Shown here in pieces: positions 16,966-25,543 of a stretch of 64,000 nt of DNA. Where the stretch lies: NCBI GenBank assembly GCA_021813505.1, contig JAKAKI010000006.1, positions 18,234 to 82,233 on the forward strand. Reading direction: 5' to 3'. The notes beneath the pieces are model-generated. The model searched no databases. It was given only the letters and a program-made list of their open reading frames with translations, and was not told the DNA's origin. The translations under genes and the position numbers were made by a program. Positions within the stretch are counted from its first letter, which is position 1, and each line of letters begins with the position of its first letter. This stretch comes from a bacterium (lineage in GTDB: Bacteria > Zixibacteria > MSB-5A5 > WJJR01).

Positions 16966-18992
16966 GAAAGAAGGGGCGCCTCGATGCCATTCTCACGCGC
17001 CGCGGATGGGTCACCGAGGCCCAGATTGTCAGCGCACTCGAAGCGCAACGCCGCACCGGCGGCCGATTCGGCTCGATCCTGGTCAATCTCGGTGTGATCA
17101 CCGAAACGCAGCTCGCCGAGGCGCTGGCCGAGCAGTACAGCACGCCCCATTGGGATCCCCTGACTGCAGTGGTGGAAACCGCCGCGCTCAAACTCTTCCC
17201 CGAACAATGGGTGCGCCAGAAGAGGTTCCTGCCGCTGGCGTTCGATCCCACACGCAAGGCGTTGGAGATTGCGGTGACCGATCCCGGCAACATGGCGCTC
17301 ATTGATGAAATCCGTTTCCGCGCCAAGGCCAAGACCGTCATCGTCGCGGTCGCCCCGGATATTTCATTGCGCCGCCTCTGGGATAAATTCTACAGTGCCG
17401 CAGGAACTGCCGAATCCGGCGGCGGCACGTCGCAACAGTCGCGGCCAACCGATCGTCTCGGAATCGAGTTTAGCTTCGCCATCGAATCCCAGCCTCAGCA
17501 TGAGCACGAACTGCAGCCGGCGGCACGCGTGCTCTTGTGGCTGACGCAGCCGTTTGTCGCGAAACTGCTGAAGTCTCTCCTGGAAGTGGAGCGTTGCCTC
17601 GTCGCCCATTGGGACGGGGAGAGCATGCCGCAGAAGGAGTGGGACTATCTCATTTACGACGCCGACAGCGCCGCCGCTTCGCCCGAGGCGATGGCAAAGC
17701 TCAAGCGCGCCTGTCCCAAGATTCAATTCGTCCCCAAACCGGCGTGGACCACGTCGATTCTCCGTTCGCCGCTCTCGTATGAGCAACTGCGCGATGGGTA
17801 CACCCATCTCGCCGGGTATGCCGGAAAGCTCGCCAAGCTCTCGACGCACGACCACCGTCTGCCGCGTTATGCTCACGCACTCGCGCGCCTTCTGCCAATG
17901 ACCGCGTTTGAGATCGACACGCTGGTTGTTGCATGTGAACTCGTGCCGCTGGTATCGTTGTCGCCGCGCTCGGATGAAGAATGGGATGGCGTCGCGCAGG
18001 AACTCTGCTGTCCGTATCCGGTGATCGAAATCCTCCGCGTCGTCGGAAAACCATTTGATTCGCTCGGTGTGAAACCCGGCCAGTCTATGCCTGGCGCGCC
18101 GCTCGGAGCGCGCGCGTTGGCCGTGCTCCTGGCGTATCTCAGAATGCTCGAGGCCCAGCCGGTCAATTCCATCGATGCGATGAACCAGCTCGCCTTAAAC
18201 CTGCGCAGCGAATCGGGAAAACAACTTGATCCCCATGTCGTGGAGGCATTGCTCAGTCTGGTTCGCGAGGAAGTGTTGGAAGGGTACCTGCCTCCCGGCC
18301 CGTCCGAGGTCATGCTGGTGGCCGACCGTCCCATCGAGTGGAATCATCTAGTCATGCAACTAGAAAACGAAGGCTGGCGCGTCGTTACCGCTGGCGGCCC
18401 TGCTGAGGCCCGCCGTCTCGCCGACCGCCGCCGCCCCGATGTCGTGGTCTGGGCCGCATCCGGAGCGCTCGAGTGGGTCCACTGGCAACGCAAGGCCCTT
18501 CCCGGAATCGCCAATTTCCTGATCCTCGATGACCCCGACACGCAATTATCGCGCACCGCTCTCGGCGCCGGGTTCGAAGATGTCTGGAGTGGCGACTGGG
18601 ATGCCGGTATCGCCGCAGAAAAACTCCGCCGCGCTGCTGCGCGTCAGCCGAAGGCCCCCTCGAAGGACGGCGTGGTCTCCGGCTCGCTCTCGCAGTTCAG
18701 CTTCATCGACCTCGTGCAAATCCTCTCGGCCGGGGCGCGTTCGGTGCGCATCGATGTCAGCAATGGCGTTCAGACCGGGCAGGTCGTTCTCTGGCAGGGC
18801 CTGATCAAGTTCGCGCACACCGACCAATGCGATGGCGAAAACGCCGTCTACGAAATCCTCAACTGGACCGATGGCGCCTTCACGATGGTCCCCATCACCG
18901 CACCGCCCGAATCGAACTGCCGGCTGTCCAACAACGCCATGCTGCTCGAAGGCTGCCGCCTCATCGACGAGCGCAGGCGCGTCACGGTCTGA
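16962..18992 (+). CDS. Multidomain regulator: MshEN, receiver-like, HD-GYP-like, receiver-like, DUF4388 (PATAN)
   Basis: A 676-aa cytoplasmic protein with no catalytic ATPase core. Residues 1-65 carry two 24-residue motifs of an MshEN domain (RLDAILTRRGWVTEAQI and RFGSILVNLGVITETQL), the fold that binds cyclic di-GMP in GspE/MshE proteins. About 185-290 looks like a receiver domain without the phospho-acceptor pattern. About 300-440 ends in GKQLDPHVVEALLSLV, reminiscent of an HD-GYP C-terminus but without HD and GYP residues. About 445-560 is a second receiver-like region, and 570-665 is a DUF4388/PATAN domain (GVVSGSLSQFSFIDLVQIL). It starts at ATG 16962 inside the pilT stop, so it is probably a partner or brake of PilT. 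Domain borders are by eye. Confidence 0.8.
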   Translation: MRKKGRLDAILTRRGWVTEAQIVSALEAQRRTGGRFGSILVNLGVITETQLAEALAEQYSTPHWDPLTAVVETAALKLFPEQWVRQKRFLPLAFDPTRKALEIAVTDPGNMALIDEIRFRAKAKTVIVAVAPDISLRRLWDKFYSAAGTAESGGGTSQQSRPTDRLGIEFSFAIESQPQHEHELQPAARVLLWLTQPFVAKLLKSLLEVERCLVAHWDGESMPQKEWDYLIYDADSAAASPEAMAKLKRACPKIQFVPKPAWTTSILRSPLSYEQLRDGYTHLAGYAGKLAKLSTHDHRLPRYAHALARLLPMTAFEIDTLVVACELVPLVSLSPRSDEEWDGVAQELCCPYPVIEILRVVGKPFDSLGVKPGQSMPGAPLGARALAVLLAYLRMLEAQPVNSIDAMNQLALNLRSESGKQLDPHVVEALLSLVREEVLEGYLPPGPSEVMLVADRPIEWNHLVMQLENEGWRVVTAGGPAEARRLADRRRPDVVVWAASGALEWVHWQRKALPGIANFLILDDPDTQLSRTALGAGFEDVWSGDWDAGIAAEKLRRAAARQPKAPSKDGVVSGSLSQFSFIDLVQILSAGARSVRIDVSNGVQTGQVVLWQGLIKFAHTDQCDGENAVYEILNWTDGAFTMVPITAPPESNCRLSNNAMLLEGCRLIDERRRVTV

Positions 18993-19032
18993 TGCGCATG
19001 CGGACGTACCGGATGCCGCCGAGTGCCGATAC

Positions 19033-20226
19033 TTACGCCCCGCACGGATTCACCGGCGGCGCCCCATTCATGAATATCCCGTCGATCAGCGCAATCACGT
19101 CGAATACATCGAACACGCGATCGTTATTGTAATCAACCCGCGTGGTCGGACATCCCGGATCCTGATAGGGCGGCCCGTTCTCGAAGACGACATGGAGCAT
19201 CTCGATCAAGTCGAAGACATCCAGGACGCCGTTGCCGTCAATGTCGCCCTGCGATAGACACAGGCATGTATCGATCTCGATCGTGCCTTTGGTGAACGTG
19301 GGGAGTGTCAACCGCCATTGGTTGTTCACATACAGAAGGTGATTCGCAGGATCTGTGCAAGTCGTGTCGACTTCGAATATCCCCGGGGTGTTCGAGATAT
19401 TCATGGTAAATTGGATCGACCCGCTCGAATCGGAGCCTGGGGAAAGGTGGTCCGCCGCTATCCACACGCCGGCAACGAGCACGCCCCAGGTCGGTCCAGT
19501 CACCGGATAACTGGTAACCTGATCATTGAGTGCGGTAATGGTCGAGTATCCGGCTGGACCGCTCCCTCCACATTGTCCATCGGCCACCCCAAACTGATTA
19601 ACGGAGAGGAACAGGAGCGGCGACGGGACAATTCGCTCACCGACGGATACCCGGAGGGCTGTCGGAAATGCCCCGGGCGTCACTTCGCGGAATTGCAGCG
19701 GAACGACAACTCCCTGGAGAGAGTTGCTATTGCTAATTCTCACGGCAACCTTCTGCCCCGTGCCTCCCGCGAGCACTTTTTTTGATTCAACCACAACCGA
19801 GTTTCCTGCACCGCCAGGTGTTGGCAAAAGGGGAAGACAGTATCCCGAGCATGGCTGGCACGGTTCCATATCGGAAGCCGTGGTCCAGTACAGGTAGATA
19901 TCCAACGCATCAACTTGACCGTCCCCGTCAAAGTCTTCCCGGGAAACCGGGCAAAGGGGGTCCTGCGTCGCCGGTGTTCGATTGAAGGCTACGTCCTCAG
20001 CGATAAACAAATCATAGATATCCGGCCATCCATCCGCGTTGGGATCCCCCGGGTGCGGACAATCACAAGCGGCACCAGACAAACCGGAAGATGGCGCAGA
20101 CGGGCCCGGCTGCCCGCCGGCTGGGATCCAACAGATGCCGAGGAAAACCGCCAGCACGATTCCGACCGCCATCTGCAAATTGGCCGGATGTCTTTCCTTG
20201 AGTCTCGGCTCAAATATGGTCCTCAT
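19033..20226 (-). CDS. Secreted protein with dockerin repeats at both ends and a cohesin-like middle (397 aa)
   Basis: An exported protein with a hydrophobic signal region (AVGIVLAVFLGICWIPAGG). It has an N-terminal pair of dockerin-type calcium loops (DPNADGWPDIYDLFIAEDVAF and DFDGDGQVDALDIYLYW), a middle of about 190 residues that looks like a beta-sandwich of cohesin type (SVVVESKKVLAGGTGQKVAV; LQGVVVPLQF), and a C-terminal pair (QGDIDGNGVLDVFDLIEML and DYNNDRVFDVFDVIALID). ATG at 20226 has GGAGG 5 bases upstream and is preferred over GTG at 20232. Carrying both dockerin-like and cohesin-like parts could allow self-assembly; that is inference. Confidence 0.82.
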   Translation of the reverse strand: MRTIFEPRLKERHPANLQMAVGIVLAVFLGICWIPAGGQPGPSAPSSGLSGAACDCPHPGDPNADGWPDIYDLFIAEDVAFNRTPATQDPLCPVSREDFDGDGQVDALDIYLYWTTASDMEPCQPCSGYCLPLLPTPGGAGNSVVVESKKVLAGGTGQKVAVRISNSNSLQGVVVPLQFREVTPGAFPTALRVSVGERIVPSPLLFLSVNQFGVADGQCGGSGPAGYSTITALNDQVTSYPVTGPTWGVLVAGVWIAADHLSPGSDSSGSIQFTMNISNTPGIFEVDTTCTDPANHLLYVNNQWRLTLPTFTKGTIEIDTCLCLSQGDIDGNGVLDVFDLIEMLHVVFENGPPYQDPGCPTTRVDYNNDRVFDVFDVIALIDGIFMNGAPPVNPCGA

Positions 20227-20365
20227 AGCCACCTCCGATGAACTTTGCGGCTCGGTCGTCGGTTGCGGCGGTCAAGCGGGGAGTCAGTGACGGGCACTGA
20301 CCTGGCTGCCTTGTCGAATATCGGGTCTGCCGGAATCCTCACCTCCAGCTAATCCCCACTCAGGA

Positions 20366-20393
20366 AACCTAACCAGTACTCTCATCTTGTCAA
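20366..20393 (-). promoter_or_regulatory. Candidate promoter of the 397-aa dockerin gene
   Basis: On the minus strand TTGACA (20393-20388) and TAGGTT (20371-20366) are 16 bases apart, in the 20227-20534 divergent spacer, which otherwise shows no gene. Confidence 0.45.
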
Positions 20394-20534
20394 GACGAGT
20401 TTGGAGAATATTCGGCGTGAGCCCTTTCTGCAGCGTGCCTGTTTGAATTGAGTTGGATTGTCATCGTCTCTCTTCAACCTCTTGCGGGATGACTTCGGTT
20501 AGAGCATCTTTCGGTGGAATAAGGGGAGTCATCC

Positions 20535-21530
20535 ATGCCGGCCAATCTGCCGCCACAATACAACAAACTGGAGCAGGAATACCGTCTCGAGAAAGACCCC
20601 AAGAAGCGTCTGGCGCTTCTGGAGCGGATGCTGGCCGAGATTCCCAAACACAAAGGCACCTCGCATATGGTTGGGGAGCTCAAGCACAAGATCTCCAAGT
20701 TGAAATCCCAAATCGAGGCCCCCCAGCAACATGGCGCTTCCCGCCAGTCCTCGCTGGATCACATCCCCCGCGAAGGCGCCGGGCAGTTCGCGCTGGTCGG
20801 GCCGCCCAATTCGGGCAAGTCGAGCATTGTGGGTGCGGTGACCCGCGCCGCCGTCGAGATCGCCGAATGGCCCTTCGCCACTCGCAAGCCGGTTCCCGGC
20901 ATGGCGCAGTGGGAGAATGTACATCTTCAGTTGGTTGATCTGCCGCCGATCGCAGAGGAGCACCTCGAACCGTTCGTGTTCAACATCATCCGCACCGCCG
21001 ATGTGGCTGTGCTGGTCATCTCGCTGGGTGACGACGATCTTCTGAGCGAATACGAATACGTCCTGAAACGCCTTCACCAGGCGAAGATTCGGTTGCGCGG
21101 CCTTGTCGATCCTGATCCCGGTATTCCCAACGCGCTGGAAATCCCCACCATTCTGACCGTGACAGGAATCGATCTCCCTGATGCCGCTACCCGGCTGATG
21201 TTGTTTCAGGATGTTGTTGGTGACCGCCTCCCGATCTGGCCGGTGTCTTCGCCGCAAAATCGCGGCATCAAGGACCTGCTGGGCGCCTGCTTCGCGTCAC
21301 TGGGGCTGATGCGTGCCTACACCAAGACTCCCGGCCATCCCGCCGACATGGAAGACCCGGTGCTCTTGCCGCACGGCGCCACCGTCGCCGATGCCGCGCG
21401 CTCGATCCACAAGGAGTTTGCCGAGAAGCTCCAGTTTGCCAAGATCTGGGGCAAGCACACTTTCGATGGCCAGCGGGTCATGGCCGATCACATCGTCGAG
21501 GACGGCGACATCCTCGAATTCCATATGTAA
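20535..21530 (+). CDS. DRG/Obg-like GTPase with C-terminal TGS domain
   Basis: A 331-aa protein of the Obg/DRG superfamily, better known from archaea and eukaryotes. A basic helical N-terminus (YNKLEQEYRLEKDPKKRLALLE) precedes the G domain: P-loop GPPNSGKSS (about residues 89-97), switch region FATRKPVPGM, G3 as LVDLPPIAEEHLE. The expected NKxD G4 motif reads TGID (ILTVTGIDLPD), and G5 is SSPQNRG. The C-terminal TGS domain (DPVLLPHGATVADAARSIH ... DHIVEDGDILEFHM) likely binds RNA or the ribosome. The start has AAGGGGAG 7 bases upstream. A ribosome-associated role is inferred from the family; guanine specificity may be altered. Confidence 0.85.
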   Translation: MPANLPPQYNKLEQEYRLEKDPKKRLALLERMLAEIPKHKGTSHMVGELKHKISKLKSQIEAPQQHGASRQSSLDHIPREGAGQFALVGPPNSGKSSIVGAVTRAAVEIAEWPFATRKPVPGMAQWENVHLQLVDLPPIAEEHLEPFVFNIIRTADVAVLVISLGDDDLLSEYEYVLKRLHQAKIRLRGLVDPDPGIPNALEIPTILTVTGIDLPDAATRLMLFQDVVGDRLPIWPVSSPQNRGIKDLLGACFASLGLMRAYTKTPGHPADMEDPVLLPHGATVADAARSIHKEFAEKLQFAKIWGKHTFDGQRVMADHIVEDGDILEFHM

Positions 21531-21683
21531 GGCCGCCCCCGCGTGGGCGCCCGATGGCGCGCACACATGAAACGGGTGGCCACTTGGGCCGCCACCACGA
21601 ACTGTTGCCCGCGCAAATGTGGCGCGGCCGCCCTCGGCCGCGTTTCGCCTGCAGGATACCGGTGTTACTTCTTCAGCCACGCC

Positions 21684-21842
21684 GGGTGCCCCACCCTCCG
21701 GGTGGGTTGAAAACCCCCAGCATCTGGTGACAGGAGCGCGGACAGGAGTGGGCGCCACTAAGAGAAGAGAACTTCCATGACCATGAGTGGGGCAGACATT
21801 CTTGTCTGCCCGGTTTTTCAACCCACCCTCCGCGTGGGGCGC
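21684..21842. repeat. Inverted-repeat element with cargo (about 159 bp)
   Basis: The left arm GGGTGCCCCACC ... GGGTGGGTTGAAAA (21684-21714) mirrors the right arm TTTTTCAACCCACCC ... GTGGGGCGCC (21812-21842). The interior, from AGCATCTGG to the palindrome GGGCAGACATTC...TGTCTGCCC (21790-21811), is repeated at 55480-55590. The 21531-22148 spacer has no gene. Confidence 0.8.
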
Positions 21843-21881
21843 CGAGGCTACCGAGTGGATCTGTTCAGGCAAGCGTGTCGT

Positions 21882-21988
21882 GGGAGGGCGAGGCTCCGGC
21901 CGAGCCATGTTTCGGCGCGCGGAATCGTTCGTTGGTGGGCGTGGAGATTCCGCGCGGAGCCATGGCTCGGCAGGAGCCTCGCCCTCCC
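21882..21988. repeat. MITE-like element, 107 bp with terminal inverted repeats
   Basis: The left arm starts GGGAGGGCGAGGCTCC and ends GCCGAGCCATG; the right arm CATGGCTCGGC ... CGCCCTCCC mirrors it. It has an inner inverted repeat (GCGCGCGGAAT / ATTCCGCGCGG). Same family as 8412-8553, with a shorter interior. Confidence 0.85.
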
Positions 21989-22148
21989 GATGGAACCTCG
22001 GTGAACTCCAAGACATTGTGGCTCCTCGTACCCCGCCGCCACCATCTCATCGGCAATCCGCCAAAATGAACACGAAATTCATCTTGCGATTTCCCCGGAA
22101 CACACGTATAACGAAACTGTTTAGCAGGGGGAGGGGGCAACCAGTCAC

Positions 22149-24428
22149 ATGGGAACGACAATGAACGAAACGACAACGAGTTCCAAAGACAGAGTTTACT
22201 CCGGGCCGCGCCGGGATTCCGGACGCGTCAGCGATATCTCAACGGGCACAGCCCCGGGCAACGGCGGCGCCGTCTCTGCACGGCCATCTGCGGGCATCGT
22301 CGGCTCCAAGCCGCAGCCGCATGCCGGCCTCACCCCGGATCAACTGCTGCTTCTCTATCGTTGGATCTACACCTCGCGCCGTGTCGATGACATGGAGCGC
22401 AAACTCAAAACGCAATCCAAGATCTACTTCCAGATATCCGGCGCCGGCCATGAAGCCGTGCTTGCCGCACTCGGTCTGGTGGTGCGCCCGCAGTCCGACT
22501 GGTTCTACTGCTACTACCGCGATCGCGCGCTGATGCTGTCGCTTGGGATGACGGCCCAGGAAATGCTCCTCGATGCCGTCGGCTCCGCCGATGGCCCGTC
22601 CTCTGGCGGACGGCAGATGCCGTCGCATTGGGGACTCAAGCGGGTCAACGTGGTCACCAAATCCTCCGTCACCGGCACCCAGTTTCTGCAGGCGACCGGC
22701 TGCGCGCAGGCCGGCCGTTATCTCAACAACGTGCCCGCGATCTCACCCGATCAGGTGGCGCATGATGCCGAGGAAATCACAATCGTGACCGGCGGCGACG
22801 GCACCACGTCCGAAGGCGAATTCTTCGAAGCGATCAACGCGTCATGTCTCGAAACCGCCAACGGGCAGCTTCCCGTTCTCTTCTTGATCGAAGACAACGG
22901 TTACGCCATCTCAGTTCCCAAATCACAACAGACCGCCGGCGGTTCGATCTCAAAGATCTTTGCCGGCCTGGTGGAGCAGGGATTGCTCGAGATCGTCGAA
23001 GTCGACGGCACCGATCCGGTGGCGAGTTACGCGGCGTTCCGCGGTGTCGAAGACCGTCTGCGCAAACAGCGTCGCCCGGTGCTCCTTCATGCCCATGTCA
23101 TCCGCCCGTACTCGCATTCCGAATCGGACGACGAAAAACTGTACAAGACTCCGGAGATGCGGGAGTCGGAACAGCAGCGCGACCCGCTCAAGACCTACCC
23201 CGAGTATCTCATCAAGCACGGGATCGCGACTGAATCGCAGCTCGAGGCACTCCGCGTGGAGATCAACGCCGAGATCGAAGCCGGTGCGGCCCATGCGCTG
23301 GTTGCGCGCCGGCCCGCGAAGGAATCCGCCACCCAGTTCGTGCTGTCGCCCGATGTCGATGTGGCATCGGATCGATTTGTTGCGGAGCCCGACTTCGACG
23401 GTCCGGATCTCACTATGATCCAGGGGATCAACAAGACGCTTTTCGACGAGATGGCACGCAATCCCCGCATCGTGATCTTCGGCGAGGACGTTGCGGATGT
23501 CGGCAATCCGGAATTGCTCGGAAAGGTCCCCGGTAAAGGCGGCGTGTTCAAAGCAACCATCGGCCTCCAAAAGGAGTACGGCTCGCTGCGCGTCTACGAC
23601 TCCCAGCTTGCCGAGGCGACCATCGTCGGTACCGCGACCGGCATGGCGACACGCGGTTTGAAGCCCGTTCCGGAAATCCAGTTCGGCGATTATGTCTGGC
23701 CGGCGATGATGCAGTTGGTCGACGAGACATCCAAGATCCGTTGGCGCTCCAACAACGGCTTCTCCTGTCCCGCTGTGATCCGCATCGCGGTCGGAGGCTA
23801 CCTCGGAGGCTCCGGGGCGGTCTACCATTCGCAGTCCATCGAAGGGACCTTCTCGCATTTTCCAGGTCTGCTGATTGCCATGCCGTCCAACTGCATCGAT
23901 GCCGTTGGCTTGCTGCGCACCGCGTTGCGCGGCGAGGACCCCGTGCTCTATCTCGAACACAAGCGTCTCTACCGTCAGCCGATTCTGAAATCGCGTTATC
24001 CCGGTCCCGACTTTACAATCCCGTTCGGCAAGGCGCGTATGGTGCGCGAAGGCGACACACTCACCGTCGTGACCTGGGGTGCGACCGTCCTGAAAGCGAA
24101 CGCCGTCGCCACCAAGCTGGCTCCCGAGGGCATCAGTGTCGAGGTGATCGATCTCCGGACAATTGTGCCGTGGGATCACGAAATGACCGCCGAATCTGTG
24201 GCCAAGACCGGCAAAGTGCTGGTCGTCCACGAGGACGTGCGTTTCATGGGCTTCGGTGCCGAAGTGGCTGCGTGGATCAGTGAAAATCTCTTCGACAGTC
24301 TCGATGCACCGGTACGCCGGGTCGGTGCGCTGGATACACCGGTCGGTTACGGCCCCGAACTGGAAGACGCGATTCTGCCGCAAAACGACGACATCGAACG
24401 TGCCGTCCGCGAGCTCGCCGCGTATTGA
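22149..24428 (+). CDS. 2-oxoacid dehydrogenase E1, fused alpha and beta subunits
   Basis: A 759-aa thiamine-diphosphate enzyme that decarboxylates a 2-oxoacid and passes the acyl group to the E2 lipoyl domain. Residues about 65-385 are the alpha half: ISGAGHEAVLAALG, YYRDRA, and the cofactor motif GGDGTTSEGEFFEAINASC. Residues about 420-755 are the beta half (IFGEDVADVGN; GLKPVPEIQFGDYVWPAM; EHKRLYRQPI; VVHEDVRFMGFGAEVAAWI). The fused form of this size is common in Bacteroidetes-like lineages and usually acts on branched-chain 2-oxoacids, but pyruvate cannot be excluded. The first 60 residues are a low-complexity extension. No E2 or E3 gene is adjacent. The ATG at 22149 has GGGAGGGGG about 12 bases upstream. 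Confidence 0.93.
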   Translation: MGTTMNETTTSSKDRVYSGPRRDSGRVSDISTGTAPGNGGAVSARPSAGIVGSKPQPHAGLTPDQLLLLYRWIYTSRRVDDMERKLKTQSKIYFQISGAGHEAVLAALGLVVRPQSDWFYCYYRDRALMLSLGMTAQEMLLDAVGSADGPSSGGRQMPSHWGLKRVNVVTKSSVTGTQFLQATGCAQAGRYLNNVPAISPDQVAHDAEEITIVTGGDGTTSEGEFFEAINASCLETANGQLPVLFLIEDNGYAISVPKSQQTAGGSISKIFAGLVEQGLLEIVEVDGTDPVASYAAFRGVEDRLRKQRRPVLLHAHVIRPYSHSESDDEKLYKTPEMRESEQQRDPLKTYPEYLIKHGIATESQLEALRVEINAEIEAGAAHALVARRPAKESATQFVLSPDVDVASDRFVAEPDFDGPDLTMIQGINKTLFDEMARNPRIVIFGEDVADVGNPELLGKVPGKGGVFKATIGLQKEYGSLRVYDSQLAEATIVGTATGMATRGLKPVPEIQFGDYVWPAMMQLVDETSKIRWRSNNGFSCPAVIRIAVGGYLGGSGAVYHSQSIEGTFSHFPGLLIAMPSNCIDAVGLLRTALRGEDPVLYLEHKRLYRQPILKSRYPGPDFTIPFGKARMVREGDTLTVVTWGATVLKANAVATKLAPEGISVEVIDLRTIVPWDHEMTAESVAKTGKVLVVHEDVRFMGFGAEVAAWISENLFDSLDAPVRRVGALDTPVGYGPELEDAILPQNDDIERAVRELAAY

Positions 24429-24477
24429 CTTCAACATCGAGTGCCTGGGCTGCACTCACCGTGTTTCCCGATCCACC

Positions 24478-24543
24478 GTCATCCCCGCGAAAGCGGGAAT
24501 CCAGGTCCGCGGACGCTGGATTCCCGCCTTCGCGGGATTGATG
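24478..24543. repeat. Palindromic element CCCGCGAAAGCGGGAATCCAG
   Basis: The left arm (24478-24504) and the right arm CTGGATTCCCGCCTTCGCGGG (24516-24543) form a 66-bp double hairpin of a kind found in many bacterial genomes. A second small palindrome, CAAGGGG-CTTTCAG-CCCCTTG, is at 24574-24594. The 24429-24724 spacer has no gene. Confidence 0.75.
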
Positions 24544-24724
24544 TTATGAAGGAATCTATCGCCGTATCGCGGGCAAGGGGCTTTCAGCCCCTTGGCGAAT
24601 TACACAAGCGCTTGGTCAGTCATGAGCCGGGGACTAGCCGTTGATACGATTCGCTGAGCGCCTGAAACCGGGGGATTATGTCCGTGCCATCTCTTCGAGC
24701 AACCGTGGAATCGCTAGGGCTCTC

Positions 24725-25375
24725 TCACCGCAGCACAACCATCTTCCGCGTCAAGGCGGCCTGACCGGCGGCAAAATGATAGAAGTAGATGCCCGACGGC
24801 AGTTCGCGGCCCTTCTCGTCACGTCCATCCCAATTCACCATGTAGGACCCTTGCGGCTGCTGCTCATCGACCAATGTCCGCACCTTCTGGCCGAGAATGT
24901 TCAATACCGCCAGGCTGACATGGCTCGCGTTTGCCAGTGAGTACGGGATAACCGTTTCGGCATTAAACGGATTCGGCAGATTCTGTCCCAACATCTCGGA
25001 AGGGGAGAGGCTGGTTTGCGGATCATCCAGCACTCCGGTCAGCGTCGACACCGTGATCGTCCCCGACATGCCTGGATGGAAGTCACAGAAGTAGGGGAAG
25101 CTCCCATCCGAGTTGAACACTCGGGAATACGTCTGATTCGATGGATCGATCGGTTCGTTCCAGAGTGATCCTGCCCCGGCCGTGCCTCGGATTCCCGATG
25201 TCGTCGTGTGAAACCCGGCTGACCACACCCACTTGACCGTGTCGCCGCGTTGAATGGTCGGAGAACTGGGGTTGAAAAAGAGATTCCCAACCTGAATGAC
25301 CTGTGTTTTGGCAGCTTGCGCGCTAACCGCCGTGGCTAGCACTCCAACTGCGACGAATAAAACGACCTGTTTCAT
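24725..25375 (-). CDS. Secreted cupredoxin with C-terminal sorting (FlgD-like/T9SS type A) module
   Basis: A 216-aa exported copper protein. The signal peptide is MKQVVLFVAVGVLATAVSAQA. Residues 25-110 form a plastocyanin-like domain: the first His ligand is in AGFHTTTSG, and CDFHPGMSG supplies Cys, His and Met of a type 1 copper site. Residues 130-216 are the C-terminal module NLPNPFNAETVIPYSL ... GQKVRTLVDE ... GIYFYHFAAG ... RKMVVLR, typical of FCB secreted proteins that are anchored or sorted at the cell surface. An electron-transfer or copper-holding role is likely; the partner is unknown. It is divergent from the S9 peptidase gene. Confidence 0.9.
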   Translation of the reverse strand: MKQVVLFVAVGVLATAVSAQAAKTQVIQVGNLFFNPSSPTIQRGDTVKWVWSAGFHTTTSGIRGTAGAGSLWNEPIDPSNQTYSRVFNSDGSFPYFCDFHPGMSGTITVSTLTGVLDDPQTSLSPSEMLGQNLPNPFNAETVIPYSLANASHVSLAVLNILGQKVRTLVDEQQPQGSYMVNWDGRDEKGRELPSGIYFYHFAAGQAALTRKMVVLR

Positions 25376-25543
25376 GCTCCCCTCCTGATGGCCTGGTCCC
25401 CTGCCAGGGTCACTACCTATAACCGAAACAGGACTAAACTCGTTCCCATTGATTTGTCCCTACGTCGCCCGACCGGCCTTGACTTAATGCCACCAATTGG
25501 GCTACCATGCCCAGAAGCCGCTACAGGCGGCTTAGGAGGCGAA

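Noticed and set aside
22950..24455. Minus-strand open frame of 501 codons opposite the E1 gene
   Set aside because: It is antisense to clear E1 motifs, shows the His/Arg-rich make-up of a shadow frame, and contains no recognisable domain.
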